The position numbers and the translations under genes were made by a program. From assembly GCA_944389945.1 (NCBI GenBank), contig CALXOF010000007.1, positions 62,001-126,000 on the forward strand: DNA of 64,000 nucleotides, given 5' to 3'. The notes beneath the pieces were generated by a model. The model worked only from the letters and a program-made list of their open reading frames with translations. It searched no databases and was not told the origin of the DNA. Position 1 is the stretch's first letter, and the number at the start of each line of letters is the position of its first letter. The DNA is from an uncultured Kiritimatiellota bacterium (GTDB taxonomy: Bacteria; Verrucomicrobiota; Kiritimatiellia; RFP12; DVOR01). Shown here one piece after another: positions 27,169 to 35,900 of the stretch.

Positions 27169-27177
27169 TGCTATACT
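27169..27177 (+). promoter_or_regulatory. Extended -10 promoter of the macroglobulin-like gene
   Basis: TGC then TATACT (27172-27177). AGGAGG lies just before the ATG at 27198, so the leader is about 14 nt. Confidence 0.6.
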
Positions 27178-27197
27178 AGGGTCGTCAGGAGGTTCCC

Positions 27198-30100
27198 ATG
27201 AGACGGTTTATCCTTTGCTTGCTTTTAGCGGTGCTCGGCGCGACGGTGCGGGCGGATTGGCAGACGTTCCTGCGCGATGAGCCCACGACCCAACGGCGCG
27301 ACGACCGCGTCTTCACCACCCTCGACCGGCTCTTCAAGGCCGAACGCGAGGCGTCCGAGGCCGATCGACCCTACCTGTGGCTCTACACGACGCTGATGTT
27401 GGAGCGGGCGCAGTACCAATTCCGGGACGGCGAGGACGAGGGCGTGCCCGACCCCGCCAAGGGAGCTTGCCAGGGTTGGAGCTACACCCAGGCGCTGGCC
27501 CTCCTGGAGGCCCGCGCAAAGGAGGCGCTGGGACGGCTCGACCTCTACGCTCGGACGCCCGCGGCGCCCTTTCTCTCCGCCACGCGGCGCGCCCCGGACG
27601 CCTACGCCTCCTCCGCCCTTGCGGTACTTTGGCAGAACGTGCTCTGCGACCTGGGCGATGACCGTTTCCCGGATGTCCGCGGGCAAGTCTTGAAGGCCGC
27701 CGAGGCCGCAGGCGACGACGCCCTGTCCGGGACCCTCCGCATCGTTGCCATCAATGACCTGCCCTTCGAGCAACGCAACGCCGCCCTGGAGGCCCTCGAC
27801 AAAGAACGCGTCTGGCCCGCCGATGTCCGCGCCCTCATCCTCAAGGAGCGGGCCGAGAATCTGCGCGAGGACGCCCAAGCCACCGAGCGCCTCACCCTCC
27901 TGATGGATGCGCGCGACCTCGCCGCCGACCACGCCCTCAAGGCGAACCTCCAGCGGGAAATCGAGGCGATGCGCAAGATCGAGGTGCAGTTCCAGGAGGT
28001 GCCCGAGCTGGTGCCGCCCGACAAGCCCTTCGACGTGCAGGTGCGCTGCCTCAACGCCAAGCGCTTCGCCATCCAAATCGACGACGGCGAATGGGTTGAG
28101 CACGACCTGCCCGAGGCCAAGCCCTACGTCTGGACCGAGGCGACCGTCGCCTTCCCCGCCCTCGCGCCCGGCGAACACACCCTCCGCCTCCGCGTGCCGC
28201 AACGTTTCGGCGCGCTGGTGCAGCATTCGGCAACGACGACCATCACCGCCGCGCCCTTCACCGCCGCCCGCGTGCACAATGACCCCTACACCGTCTTCGT
28301 GGCCGACAGCGAGACCGGCGTGCCCCTCGCCGGCGCCACCGTCACCCTCACGCCCAAGCAGGGCGAGCCGATCGCGCAGACCACCGACGCGCTCGGCCTG
28401 GCCACCTTCCCCGACCTCAGCCTGCCCACCTATGACAACTCGGTCTCCGCTGCCGTCACCTGGCAGGGCCAGACCATCACCATCTCGGACTACGCCTCCA
28501 CCCCCGGCGAGCCCGACGCCACGCCCTTCTTCACCCTCAACGCCGACCGCGGCCTCTACCGGCCCGGCGAGACCGTCCGCTTCCAAATCATCTGCCTCCG
28601 CCGCGACCCCGCCACCGGCGCCGTCCGCCCCGACCCGAGCCTCTCCGCGCCCCTCGTCATCAAGGGCTACCCCCACAGCGGCACGGCCCGCGCCCTCGCG
28701 ACCTTCGACCTCAAGCCCAACGCCGCCGGCTCCTTCGCCGGCGAGCTCAAGATTCCCGAGGACTTCACCGGCACCCTCCATGCCGAGGTGGAGGCCTGGC
28801 GCGCCTCCGACTATATGGGGCAGGTGATTGCGTTCAAGGCCCCCGCCTTCACCGTTGAGCTCCGCCGCGCCAACGTCGGCGACCCTGTGACCGAGCCCGT
28901 CCGCTTCGCCGGCACGGCCATCGACCTCACCGGCACGCCGCTATCCGGCGCCTCCGTCACCTGGAAGGTCCGTGCCGCGCTCGAGCCCATCGAGGGCACG
29001 GCCACCGTCGGCGCCGATGGCACCTTCGCCTTCGAGGCCCTCCTGCCCATACGCGACTGCGGCCAATTCGTCAGCGCCGAGGTCGCCGTCCTCAACGCCA
29101 ACGGCGAGCGCCAGGACGCCACCTGCGGCTTCTGGCTGCCGCAATACGGCTTCGAGGTCGCCATTGCGCCCGACGACTGGGCCGTCGCCGACGCGCCCTT
29201 CGACGTCACGCTCTCCGCCGAACGCGCCGTCTCGGGCACCCTCACCGTCCGCCGCGACGATGCGGAGGAGATTCTCAAGTCCCTCGACTTCACCCTGCGC
29301 CAGACCGAGCCCGGCAAGGCCGAGGCCACCCTGCCGCTCGCCCTCCCTGGCGGCAGCTTCACCCTCATGACCGTCTCCGGCGCCGTCACCAACGCCACCG
29401 GCGCCATCGTTGTGCCGCGCGACGGCGACCTCTCCGTCTTCCCGAAGTCCTGGCGCTCCACGGGCGCCCTCCTGCGCACCAAGCAATCCACCGACAAACC
29501 CCTGAAGGTCGGCGAGACGCTCGAGGGCTTCGCCTCCACCCTCGGCAAGGGCCCCAAGTTCCTCGCCGTCACCACGCGTAACGGCCTGCGCAGCGTCATC
29601 CCCTTGACCGGTCCCTTCTTCAAGCTGCCCCTCGAGGCCGATCTCGCGCCGAACTTCTCCATCACGGTCTACGGCTTCGAAGGCGCGCGCCTCCGTTCCT
29701 CCACCCTGTCCTACGATGTCGAGCCGCCGCCGGACCTGAAGGTCGAGGCCACACGCTTCGCCGAAACCGCCAAACCCGGCTCGAAGCAGACCTGGGAAAT
29801 CACCGTGGACGACCCCGACGCCGAGCTCCTCGTCACCTGCTACGACAAGGCCCTTGACGAAATCCGCCCCTACGTCTGGACGACCCTCGCCGCCCGTTTC
29901 CCCACCTATCTCAACGCGTGGGGCCTCACAAACGACTGGTTCCAGCCCAGCTGGGGCATCACCGCAAGAGAACCGCTCCCCTGGGACTTCTGCGCGCCCG
30001 GCCACGAGCACCGCGTGCCGATGTTCCGTTGGCCTTCTGAAGAGGAAGAGGAAAGCGCCACGTGGGGCCTCAACGGAGCCCGCTTCCTCGGAGATTGGGC

Positions 30101-32078
30101 CGCCGCGCCCAAGGCCGCCAACGTCGCGCTAGAACCCCCGCCCATCGAGGAGAGTGCGGCCATACGCGCCAAGTCCGTCGGTGCCGGCGCCGTCGCCCCC
30201 ACCCCGCCGCCGCGCATGCGCACCGACTTCGCCAAGACCGCGCTCTGGGCGCCGCAGAAGCGTCTGGAGGGCGGCAAGGCCATCTTCACCTTCACCCTGC
30301 CCGACACCCTCACCACCTGGAAGCTCATGGCCTTCGCCTTCACCCCCGACGGCCGCAGCGGCACCCTCACGCGCGACTGCCAGGCCCGCCTGGACGTCAT
30401 GCTCCAGCCCTACCTCCCCCGCGTCCTGCGCGTGGGCGACCGCCTCACCCTCAACGTCCGCCTCGCCAACACCACCGACAAGCCCCTCGATACCTGGGCC
30501 ACCCTCAACCGCGGCGAACGCAAACCCGTCTCGCTCCCGCCCAAGGGCGCCGCGACCGTGAGCTGGGACATCGCCGCCCAAGCCGTCCCCGGCACGCAGA
30601 CCTTTGAGTTCGCCACCGAGGGCGACGCCGTCCGCCTCGACCTCCCCGTGCTCGACAACCGCGTCCGCGTGGAGGATGTCTATCCCCTCACGCTGGTGGA
30701 CACCGAGCCCACGACCGTCGATGTGCTCGAGCCCACCGCCTTCGACGAGCTCGCCGTGCGGTGGGACCACACCCCCGCCGCGGCCGTCGCCGAGAGCCTC
30801 GCCAAGGTGCCCGACTGGCCCTACGAGAGCAGCGACCAGCTCTTCGCCAACCTCGCCGCGAGCCTCCTGCTCCGCGAGATGAAGACCCCGCTCGCCAACG
30901 CCGACGCCCGAGAGGAGGGCTGGCTCAACCGCCTCCTCGCCGCCAAGCGCGGCGACCTCTGGCCGTGGTTCCCCGGCGGGCCGGAGGACGTCTACGCCAC
31001 CGCCGAGATCTGCCTGGGTACGGCCCGTCTCCACCGCCTCGGACTCGCGCCCAAGCCGCTTGAGGAGGCCGTGCTCGCCACCCTCAAGGCCAAGCCCAAG
31101 ACCCTCTCCTTCGCCGCCTGGGCCTACACCCGAAGCGCCTTCCTCGACGTCTGGCCGCAGGAGGAGGACCTCACCGATTCCCTCCTGCTGGCCTACCGCG
31201 AGGCCAAGGGCGTGCAGGAGCGCCGCCTCCTGGCCGTCGCCGCCAAGCGCCTCGGCGTGAAGACCGTCGCCGACGCCGGCCTCAAGGACGTCACCGACGC
31301 CATCAACGCCTCCAAGACCTGGGGCGTGTGGTGGCCGCAGGAACGCCTCTGGTGGGTCTGGTGGGGCACCCCCATCGAGAGCCACGTCCTCGGGTTGGAG
31401 ACCCTCTTGGAGAATGGCCGCGCCGAGGACGCCCAGTCCGCCGCCCGTTGGCTCCTCCAGCACCGCCGTCTCAACGGCTGGGGCAACACCCGTGCCACCC
31501 TCGCCGCCGCCTTCGGCCTCCGCCTGGTCGGCACGCCCGAGACCACCGTCGGCCCCGAGCCCACCCTGCGCCGCGCCAGCGAGAAGCGTCCCGGCCTCCG
31601 CCGCGTCACCTATGCCCGCGAGCAGCCCGGCCTCAGCTTCGGCAGCGTCGTCGCCGCCTACACCCTCCCGCTCGACCAAGTGCCCGCGCCCGAGGTCGGC
31701 GAGGACGCCGCGCTCACCCTCACCCGCACCTACGCCCCCGCCCGGCCCAAGGTCGGCGACACCGTCACCGTGACCCTGCGCATCACCGCCGCCCAGCCCA
31801 TGAGCCACGCCTGGCTCCGCGACGAGCGCCCCGCCAACACCGAGCCGCTCCACCAGCTCCCGGCCTGGGAGTGGCAGACCGGCGCCTACGCCATCCCCGG
31901 CGACGTCGGCACGGACTTCTTCATCGGCACGCTTCCACGCGGCGTCACCACCATCCAATACAAGCTCAAGGCCACCCACGCCGGCGCTTGCGTCCCCGGC
32001 CTCGCCACCCTCACCCTCACCCACGCCCCGGACTTCGCCGCCCGCACCGCCACCGAACCCCTCGCCGTCTCCCCTTGA
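27198..32078 (+). CDS. Bacterial alpha-2-macroglobulin-like protein without a thioester
   Basis: 1626 residues, the usual size for the family. The signal peptide is MRRFILCLLLAVLGATVRA. The MG2-type region contains ADRGLYRPGETVRF near 450. Residues about 1010-1050 have the A2M-family stretch RTDFAKTALWAP with FTLPDTLTTWKLMAFAFTPDG. Near 1208, where trap-type members carry C-x-E-Q, this one reads YESSDQLFANLAA, so the covalent thioester trap is absent. The last domain has beta-sheet and YKLKATHAG. It is likely a periplasmic protease trap or envelope-repair protein; the thioester-free type often works with other partners. It stands alone on its transcript. Confidence 0.8.
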   Translation: MRRFILCLLLAVLGATVRADWQTFLRDEPTTQRRDDRVFTTLDRLFKAEREASEADRPYLWLYTTLMLERAQYQFRDGEDEGVPDPAKGACQGWSYTQALALLEARAKEALGRLDLYARTPAAPFLSATRRAPDAYASSALAVLWQNVLCDLGDDRFPDVRGQVLKAAEAAGDDALSGTLRIVAINDLPFEQRNAALEALDKERVWPADVRALILKERAENLREDAQATERLTLLMDARDLAADHALKANLQREIEAMRKIEVQFQEVPELVPPDKPFDVQVRCLNAKRFAIQIDDGEWVEHDLPEAKPYVWTEATVAFPALAPGEHTLRLRVPQRFGALVQHSATTTITAAPFTAARVHNDPYTVFVADSETGVPLAGATVTLTPKQGEPIAQTTDALGLATFPDLSLPTYDNSVSAAVTWQGQTITISDYASTPGEPDATPFFTLNADRGLYRPGETVRFQIICLRRDPATGAVRPDPSLSAPLVIKGYPHSGTARALATFDLKPNAAGSFAGELKIPEDFTGTLHAEVEAWRASDYMGQVIAFKAPAFTVELRRANVGDPVTEPVRFAGTAIDLTGTPLSGASVTWKVRAALEPIEGTATVGADGTFAFEALLPIRDCGQFVSAEVAVLNANGERQDATCGFWLPQYGFEVAIAPDDWAVADAPFDVTLSAERAVSGTLTVRRDDAEEILKSLDFTLRQTEPGKAEATLPLALPGGSFTLMTVSGAVTNATGAIVVPRDGDLSVFPKSWRSTGALLRTKQSTDKPLKVGETLEGFASTLGKGPKFLAVTTRNGLRSVIPLTGPFFKLPLEADLAPNFSITVYGFEGARLRSSTLSYDVEPPPDLKVEATRFAETAKPGSKQTWEITVDDPDAELLVTCYDKALDEIRPYVWTTLAARFPTYLNAWGLTNDWFQPSWGITAREPLPWDFCAPGHEHRVPMFRWPSEEEEESATWGLNGARFLGDWAAAPKAANVALEPPPIEESAAIRAKSVGAGAVAPTPPPRMRTDFAKTALWAPQKRLEGGKAIFTFTLPDTLTTWKLMAFAFTPDGRSGTLTRDCQARLDVMLQPYLPRVLRVGDRLTLNVRLANTTDKPLDTWATLNRGERKPVSLPPKGAATVSWDIAAQAVPGTQTFEFATEGDAVRLDLPVLDNRVRVEDVYPLTLVDTEPTTVDVLEPTAFDELAVRWDHTPAAAVAESLAKVPDWPYESSDQLFANLAASLLLREMKTPLANADAREEGWLNRLLAAKRGDLWPWFPGGPEDVYATAEICLGTARLHRLGLAPKPLEEAVLATLKAKPKTLSFAAWAYTRSAFLDVWPQEEDLTDSLLLAYREAKGVQERRLLAVAAKRLGVKTVADAGLKDVTDAINASKTWGVWWPQERLWWVWWGTPIESHVLGLETLLENGRAEDAQSAARWLLQHRRLNGWGNTRATLAAAFGLRLVGTPETTVGPEPTLRRASEKRPGLRRVTYAREQPGLSFGSVVAAYTLPLDQVPAPEVGEDAALTLTRTYAPARPKVGDTVTVTLRITAAQPMSHAWLRDERPANTEPLHQLPAWEWQTGAYAIPGDVGTDFFIGTLPRGVTTIQYKLKATHAGACVPGLATLTLTHAPDFAARTATEPLAVSP

Positions 32079-32117
32079 TTTGAACCAAAGCCGCCCTGTC
32101 GGTTAAGAGCTAGGAAA

Positions 32118-32186
32118 GGCTGGGGCGTGGGGCAGAGCCCCAGCCCGAAAACCAATCTTCCAAACCTCCAAGCTTCCAAACTTCCA
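32118..32186. repeat. GC hairpin plus tandem short-word repeat
   Basis: GGCTGGGGC (32118-32126) pairs with GCCCCAGCC (32137-32145). Then a run of CTTCCAAAC/CTCCAAG words fills 32152-32186. Same plan as 759-810 and 26988-27034. The hairpin may also end the macroglobulin transcript. Confidence 0.55.
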
Positions 32187-32212
32187 CTACGTTCGCATTC
32201 TTGGCGCGGATA

Positions 32213-32221
32213 TGTTAGGAT
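32213..32221 (+). promoter_or_regulatory. Extended -10 promoter of the sialidase operon
   Basis: TGT then TAGGAT (32216-32221). GAAAGGAG lies before the ATG at 32249. Confidence 0.5.
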
Positions 32222-32248
32222 AAAGGCACAGTTGCGAAAGGAGTCCCC

Positions 32249-33715
32249 ATGAAGCACGCACTCTTCCTTACCCTCTTGTTCGGCGCGGCCTGCGCCCAAG
32301 CCGCCGTCTCCGCCATCGACGTCAAGCCCACCGGCAACCCCGCCATCAAGGGCCGCAAGGACGTCCCCATCGCCACCGTCACCTTCTCCGCCGCGCAGGA
32401 CGCGCAGGCCGAAAAGCTCCGCCTGGACATCCGCGGCACGAACCCCAGCGACGTCGTCTGCTTCTCGCTCGGACAGTCGGAGTGCGCCCGCGTGGAGAAC
32501 GACGCAGCCACCTTCACCGTCCCCGTCAAGAAGGGTGAAAACTCCTTCAGCCTCTACGCCGAGCTCTCCGACACCGCCTCCGTCGGCCGCCCCTTGCGCA
32601 TTGACGGCAAGCGCGTCCGCGTGGCCAGCGTCGTCACCAAGCCCGCACAGGAAATCGTCGACCAGCGCCTCCCCAACGGCAAGCTCCGCGCCTCCAAAAA
32701 CTTCCGTATCCCCGGCATCGTCATGACGCCCAAAGGCACCCTCGTGGCCGTCTTCGACATCCGCTACAAACATGCCGGCGACCTCCCCGCGGACATCACG
32801 GTCGGCGTCAGCACCTCCAAGGACGGCGGCGACACCTGGAGCCCCATCCGCACCGCCATCGACTACAAGAACCTCCCCGGCGGCAACGGCATCGGCGACC
32901 CCGCCATCCTCGTTGACCCCTCCAACAGCCGCGTCTGGGTCATCGCCCTGCGCGCCCCCAAGTCCGGCCACCCCATCTTCAAGTCCAAGACCGGCACCGT
33001 CGACCCCGCCCAGTGCGGCCAGCTCTTCGTCGCCTACTCCGACGACGAGGGCGAAACCTGGTCTGAGCCTCACAACATCACCCCCGAGGTCAAGCGCCTC
33101 GACGACCCCGACACCGCGAACTGGGGCTGCATCTTCCAGGGCCCCGGCGCCGGCATCGCCCTCAAGGATGGCACCCTCGTCTTCCCCGCCCAGATCTGGG
33201 GCAACGACGGCAAGGCCCCCCACCACGGCGCCCTCATCTACTCCACCGATCACGGCAAGACCTGGACCTCCTCCAAGCAGTCGCCCTTCGGCGGCTCCGA
33301 GAGCACCGTCGTCCAGCTCGCCGACGGCTCCCTCCTCCTCAACACCCGCGAAGGCGGCGGCCCCAAGACCCGCGTCACCGCCCGCACCACCGACCTCGGC
33401 CAGACCTGGCAGAAGGTTGAGACCTCGCCCCTCCGCCAGCCCGGCAACCTCTGCCAGGCCGCCATGCTCCGCGTCGGCAACACCCTCGTCTTCTCCAACC
33501 CCAATTCCGGCAAGCGCGACACCATGACCCTGCGCAAGTCCACCGACAACGGCAAGACCTGGTCCAAGGGCATCGTCTATGACCCCCGCGCCTGCGCCGG
33601 CTACTCCACCCTCTGCCCCATGCGCCAGCGCGGCCAGGACTTCGTCGGCGTCCTCTACGAGGGCCAGAGCGACTACCACTACTTCCAGCGCATCCCCCTC
33701 AACGAAATCCAGTGA
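32249..33715 (+). CDS. nanH: GH33 exo-alpha-sialidase, secreted
   Basis: 488 residues. The signal peptide is MKHALFLTLLFGAACAQAA. An N-terminal beta-sandwich (25-130) resembles the BNR-N binding domain. The catalytic propeller begins at NFRIPGIVM (RIP motif). Five Asp boxes are visible: SKDGGDTW, SDDEGETW, STDHGKTW, TTDLGQTW and STDNGKTW. The late Tyr lies in DFVGVLYEGQ. It releases terminal sialic acid from host glycans. The next gene starts inside its stop codon. Confidence 0.9.
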   Translation: MKHALFLTLLFGAACAQAAVSAIDVKPTGNPAIKGRKDVPIATVTFSAAQDAQAEKLRLDIRGTNPSDVVCFSLGQSECARVENDAATFTVPVKKGENSFSLYAELSDTASVGRPLRIDGKRVRVASVVTKPAQEIVDQRLPNGKLRASKNFRIPGIVMTPKGTLVAVFDIRYKHAGDLPADITVGVSTSKDGGDTWSPIRTAIDYKNLPGGNGIGDPAILVDPSNSRVWVIALRAPKSGHPIFKSKTGTVDPAQCGQLFVAYSDDEGETWSEPHNITPEVKRLDDPDTANWGCIFQGPGAGIALKDGTLVFPAQIWGNDGKAPHHGALIYSTDHGKTWTSSKQSPFGGSESTVVQLADGSLLLNTREGGGPKTRVTARTTDLGQTWQKVETSPLRQPGNLCQAAMLRVGNTLVFSNPNSGKRDTMTLRKSTDNGKTWSKGIVYDPRACAGYSTLCPMRQRGQDFVGVLYEGQSDYHYFQRIPLNEIQ

Positions 33716-34302
33716 TCGCCCCCGACACCCCCGCGCGGGACGCGCCCTTCACCGCCCTGGACTTCGAGACCACCGGCGTGGTGAAGGGCTTTTCGTCCCT
33801 TCCCTGGCAGCTCGGCGCCGTCTCCCTCCAAGGCGGCCGCATCGAGGCGCGCTTCGACACCTATCTTCGCGTCCCCGAAAACTACCCCTTCTCCAAGCAC
33901 GCGCCCGGCGAACACCGCGCCAACCGCGCCGCCATCGCCGCCGCGCCCGAGGCGCTTGACGTCTGGTCGCGCCTTCATCCCCTCCTCGCCGCCACCGTCC
34001 CCGTCGCCCACAACATCGCCGCCGAGCGCACCATCCTCACCCGCCTCGCGCCCCTCACCCGCTATCCCCTCTGGGTCGACACCCTCCGCCTCGTCCGCCA
34101 AGCCTACCCCTCCCTGCCCAGCCACGCACTGGAGCACCTCATCCCCGCACTCGGCCTCCAACCCGAACTCGACGCCCTCATCCCCGGCCGTGCCCCCCAC
34201 GACGCGCTCTACGATGCCGCCGCCTGCGCCCTCCTCCTCCGCCACCTCCTCTCCCTCCCCGGCTGGGACGCCCTCACCCTGGCCGACCTCGCCTCTCCGT
34301 GA
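33712..34302 (+). CDS. DnaQ-like 3'-5' exonuclease (DEDDh)
   Basis: 196 residues starting at a GTG that overlaps the sialidase stop (GTGA). Exonuclease motifs: ALDFETTG (I), HNIAAERTIL (II) and HDALYDAAAC (III, with the His). This matches the epsilon/RNase T/DnaQ superfamily. It could proofread DNA or trim RNA; its substrate cannot be told. It is translationally coupled to the sialidase gene, but no functional link is obvious. Confidence 0.8.
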   Translation: MIAPDTPARDAPFTALDFETTGVVKGFSSLPWQLGAVSLQGGRIEARFDTYLRVPENYPFSKHAPGEHRANRAAIAAAPEALDVWSRLHPLLAATVPVAHNIAAERTILTRLAPLTRYPLWVDTLRLVRQAYPSLPSHALEHLIPALGLQPELDALIPGRAPHDALYDAAACALLLRHLLSLPGWDALTLADLASP

Positions 34303-34303
34303 C

Positions 34304-34969
34304 ATGACGCAACGCCCCATTGACCTCCGCCAAGCCCTTCTGCGCGTCCTTACCCTCGCGCTGGGCCTCGCCGTCACCCTCCTCTTCTGCCTCTCCAACC
34401 TCCCCGCGAAGACGCCCGCCCCGCCGCCGACCGACCCCTTCTCCGCGTTGCTTCTCTCCCAAGCCGTCGGCCTCCCGCTCCTCTTCCTGCCCGCCATCCC
34501 CTGGCTCCTCGCCGGCGGACGCGCCCGTCTCCGTAACCTGCTCGCCTGGCGCGCGCCGGACGCCCCACCCTTCGGGTTGCGCGCCTTCATTGGCCACGCA
34601 GTTTGCCTGATTGCCGGATCCTGGGCTCTCGTTGCCGTCGCCGCAGATGGCGCCACCCAAAGTGCCGTCAGTCTGGTCGGCGCCCTCACCCCCCTCCAGA
34701 CCCTCGCCCTGTTCCCCTTTGTCTGCGGACTGGGCCCCCTGGCCGAAGAACTTCTCTGTCGCGGCGCGCTCTTCGACGCCGTGGGCCGCCGCGCCGCGCC
34801 CTGGGCCACCGCAGTCCTCTTCGCCCTCGCCCACGGCCCCAACGCCTTCTTCTTTCCCCTCTTCTTTGTCGGCCTCTGGCTCGGCTTTCTGACCCAACGT
34901 CAAGGCACGCTCCTGCCCGCCATCACCCTCCACGCCGTCTTCAATCTCCCCACCTTACTCCTCGCTTAA
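34304..34969 (+). CDS. CPBP-family intramembrane metalloprotease (CAAX-protease-like)
   Basis: 221 residues with about six membrane helices. The family motifs are LAEELLCRGALFD (EExxxR), FALAHGPNAF (FxxxH) and TLLPAITLHAVFN (HxxxN/F). Such enzymes cleave within or near the membrane; their substrates vary. The ATG follows the exonuclease stop by one base. Confidence 0.82.
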   Translation: MTQRPIDLRQALLRVLTLALGLAVTLLFCLSNLPAKTPAPPPTDPFSALLLSQAVGLPLLFLPAIPWLLAGGRARLRNLLAWRAPDAPPFGLRAFIGHAVCLIAGSWALVAVAADGATQSAVSLVGALTPLQTLALFPFVCGLGPLAEELLCRGALFDAVGRRAAPWATAVLFALAHGPNAFFFPLFFVGLWLGFLTQRQGTLLPAITLHAVFNLPTLLLA

Positions 34970-34979
34970 ATGCTCCCTG

Positions 34980-35534
34980 ATGAGACCATCCATGATGAAA
35001 CGATTCCTCCTCTTCCCACTTGCGTTGATGCTCCTTGCCCTAACCGCGTGCAACGAAGTCCCGCCGGAACAAGACTTGCGCCTCCAAGCGGAACGCGGCG
35101 ACCCCACCGCGCAATATCTCCTCGGCTCGCTCTATGAACACGGCCAGGGCGTACCCCAATCCCTCCAAGAAGCCATCAAGTGGTACCGCAAAGCCGCCGA
35201 GCAAGGCAATGTTGATGCCCAATTCAGCCTCGCACTTGCCTACATGCTCGGCCAAGGCACAACCCAATCCTACGAAGACGCCGTCGTCTGGTTCCGCAAA
35301 GCCGCCGAACAAGGCAACCCCGCCGCCCAGTTCAATCTAGGAGTCGCCTATGCCGGCGGCACCGGCGTCCCCCAATCCAGCGAAGAGGCCCGTAAGTGGT
35401 TCCAAAAGGCCGCGGATCAAGGTTTCGCCCCCGCGAAAGAAATCCTCCCCCACCTCCGCCAAGTCCCCACTTACCGAACCCTTGACACCCCCTCTCCGGA
35501 CCTCTCTCCCCTCCCCTCAAAAGGCCCCTTCTGA
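34980..35534 (+). CDS. Sel1-repeat lipoprotein
   Basis: Up to 184 residues; a start at 34992 or 34995 (MMKRFLLF) is more likely because the signal peptide then begins directly. The lipobox is LTAC. Three Sel1 repeats follow (AAEQGNVDAQFSLALAYMLGQG and similar, each about 36 residues). Sel1 proteins are scaffold proteins in signalling or envelope quality control. The last residues SPLPSKGPF and the TGA (35532-35534) are encoded by the left flank of palindrome array R3, so the C-terminus may have been altered by that element. Confidence 0.8.
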   Translation: MRPSMMKRFLLFPLALMLLALTACNEVPPEQDLRLQAERGDPTAQYLLGSLYEHGQGVPQSLQEAIKWYRKAAEQGNVDAQFSLALAYMLGQGTTQSYEDAVVWFRKAAEQGNPAAQFNLGVAYAGGTGVPQSSEEARKWFQKAADQGFAPAKEILPHLRQVPTYRTLDTPSPDLSPLPSKGPF

Positions 35535-35535
35535 G

Positions 35536-35615
35536 ACCCTATAGTGGTCCGACCCCGACCACTATAGTGGTTGACCTCCGACCACTATAGGGTCTCACCT
35601 CGAACCCTTAAGGGT
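35536..35615. repeat. Four-palindrome array R3
   Basis: ACCCTATAGTGGT (35536), ACCACTATAGTGGT (35558), ACCACTATAGGGT (35581) and ACCCTTAAGGGT (35604); steps 22, 23 and 23. It starts two bases after the Sel1 gene's stop codon. The last 36 nt (35580-35615) are identical to 47329-47364. The stretch 35616-35813 shows nothing else recognisable. Confidence 0.85.
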
Positions 35616-35813
35616 CTCGCGAAAGCCCCTTTCCACCCTCCCCAAAACCACGCCTCCCCCCTCCCCCCGCGACCACCCGCCGCGCGGGAAGGGCACTTTT
35701 GCTATCATGAATGGCACGCGACGGGCGAGCCGTCGCTCATTGTGCTTTGCACAACTGTGTTGCTTGCATCGGAACCTAGGAAATTCTTTTGACAGAGCAA
35801 CGCGTTGAGGCAA

Positions 35814-35841
35814 GGCGTGTCGTTTCGGCACGCCTCTTTTC
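35814..35841 (+). terminator. Hairpin with T-run upstream of the acyltransferase gene
   Basis: AGGCGTG (35814-35820) pairs with CACGCCT (35830-35836), followed by CTTTTC. A TTGACA lies at 35790-35795 but has no -10 in range. It could end read-through from the Sel1 operon or act as an attenuator. Confidence 0.55.
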
Positions 35842-35900
35842 GCGTATCCTGTCAACGGCTTTCCTAGGGCCTCGATGCAGATACCGAAAGAGGCTGTTTT

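Noticed and set aside
35536..35615. The arrays as ordinary rho-independent terminators
   Set aside because: Each palindrome is short with no loop and there is no T-run; pairing between neighbouring blocks is possible but the fixed helical spacing fits DNA binding better.
35790..35841. A promoter-attenuator before the acyltransferase
   Set aside because: TTGACA has no -10 at a usable distance, so only the hairpin is reported.
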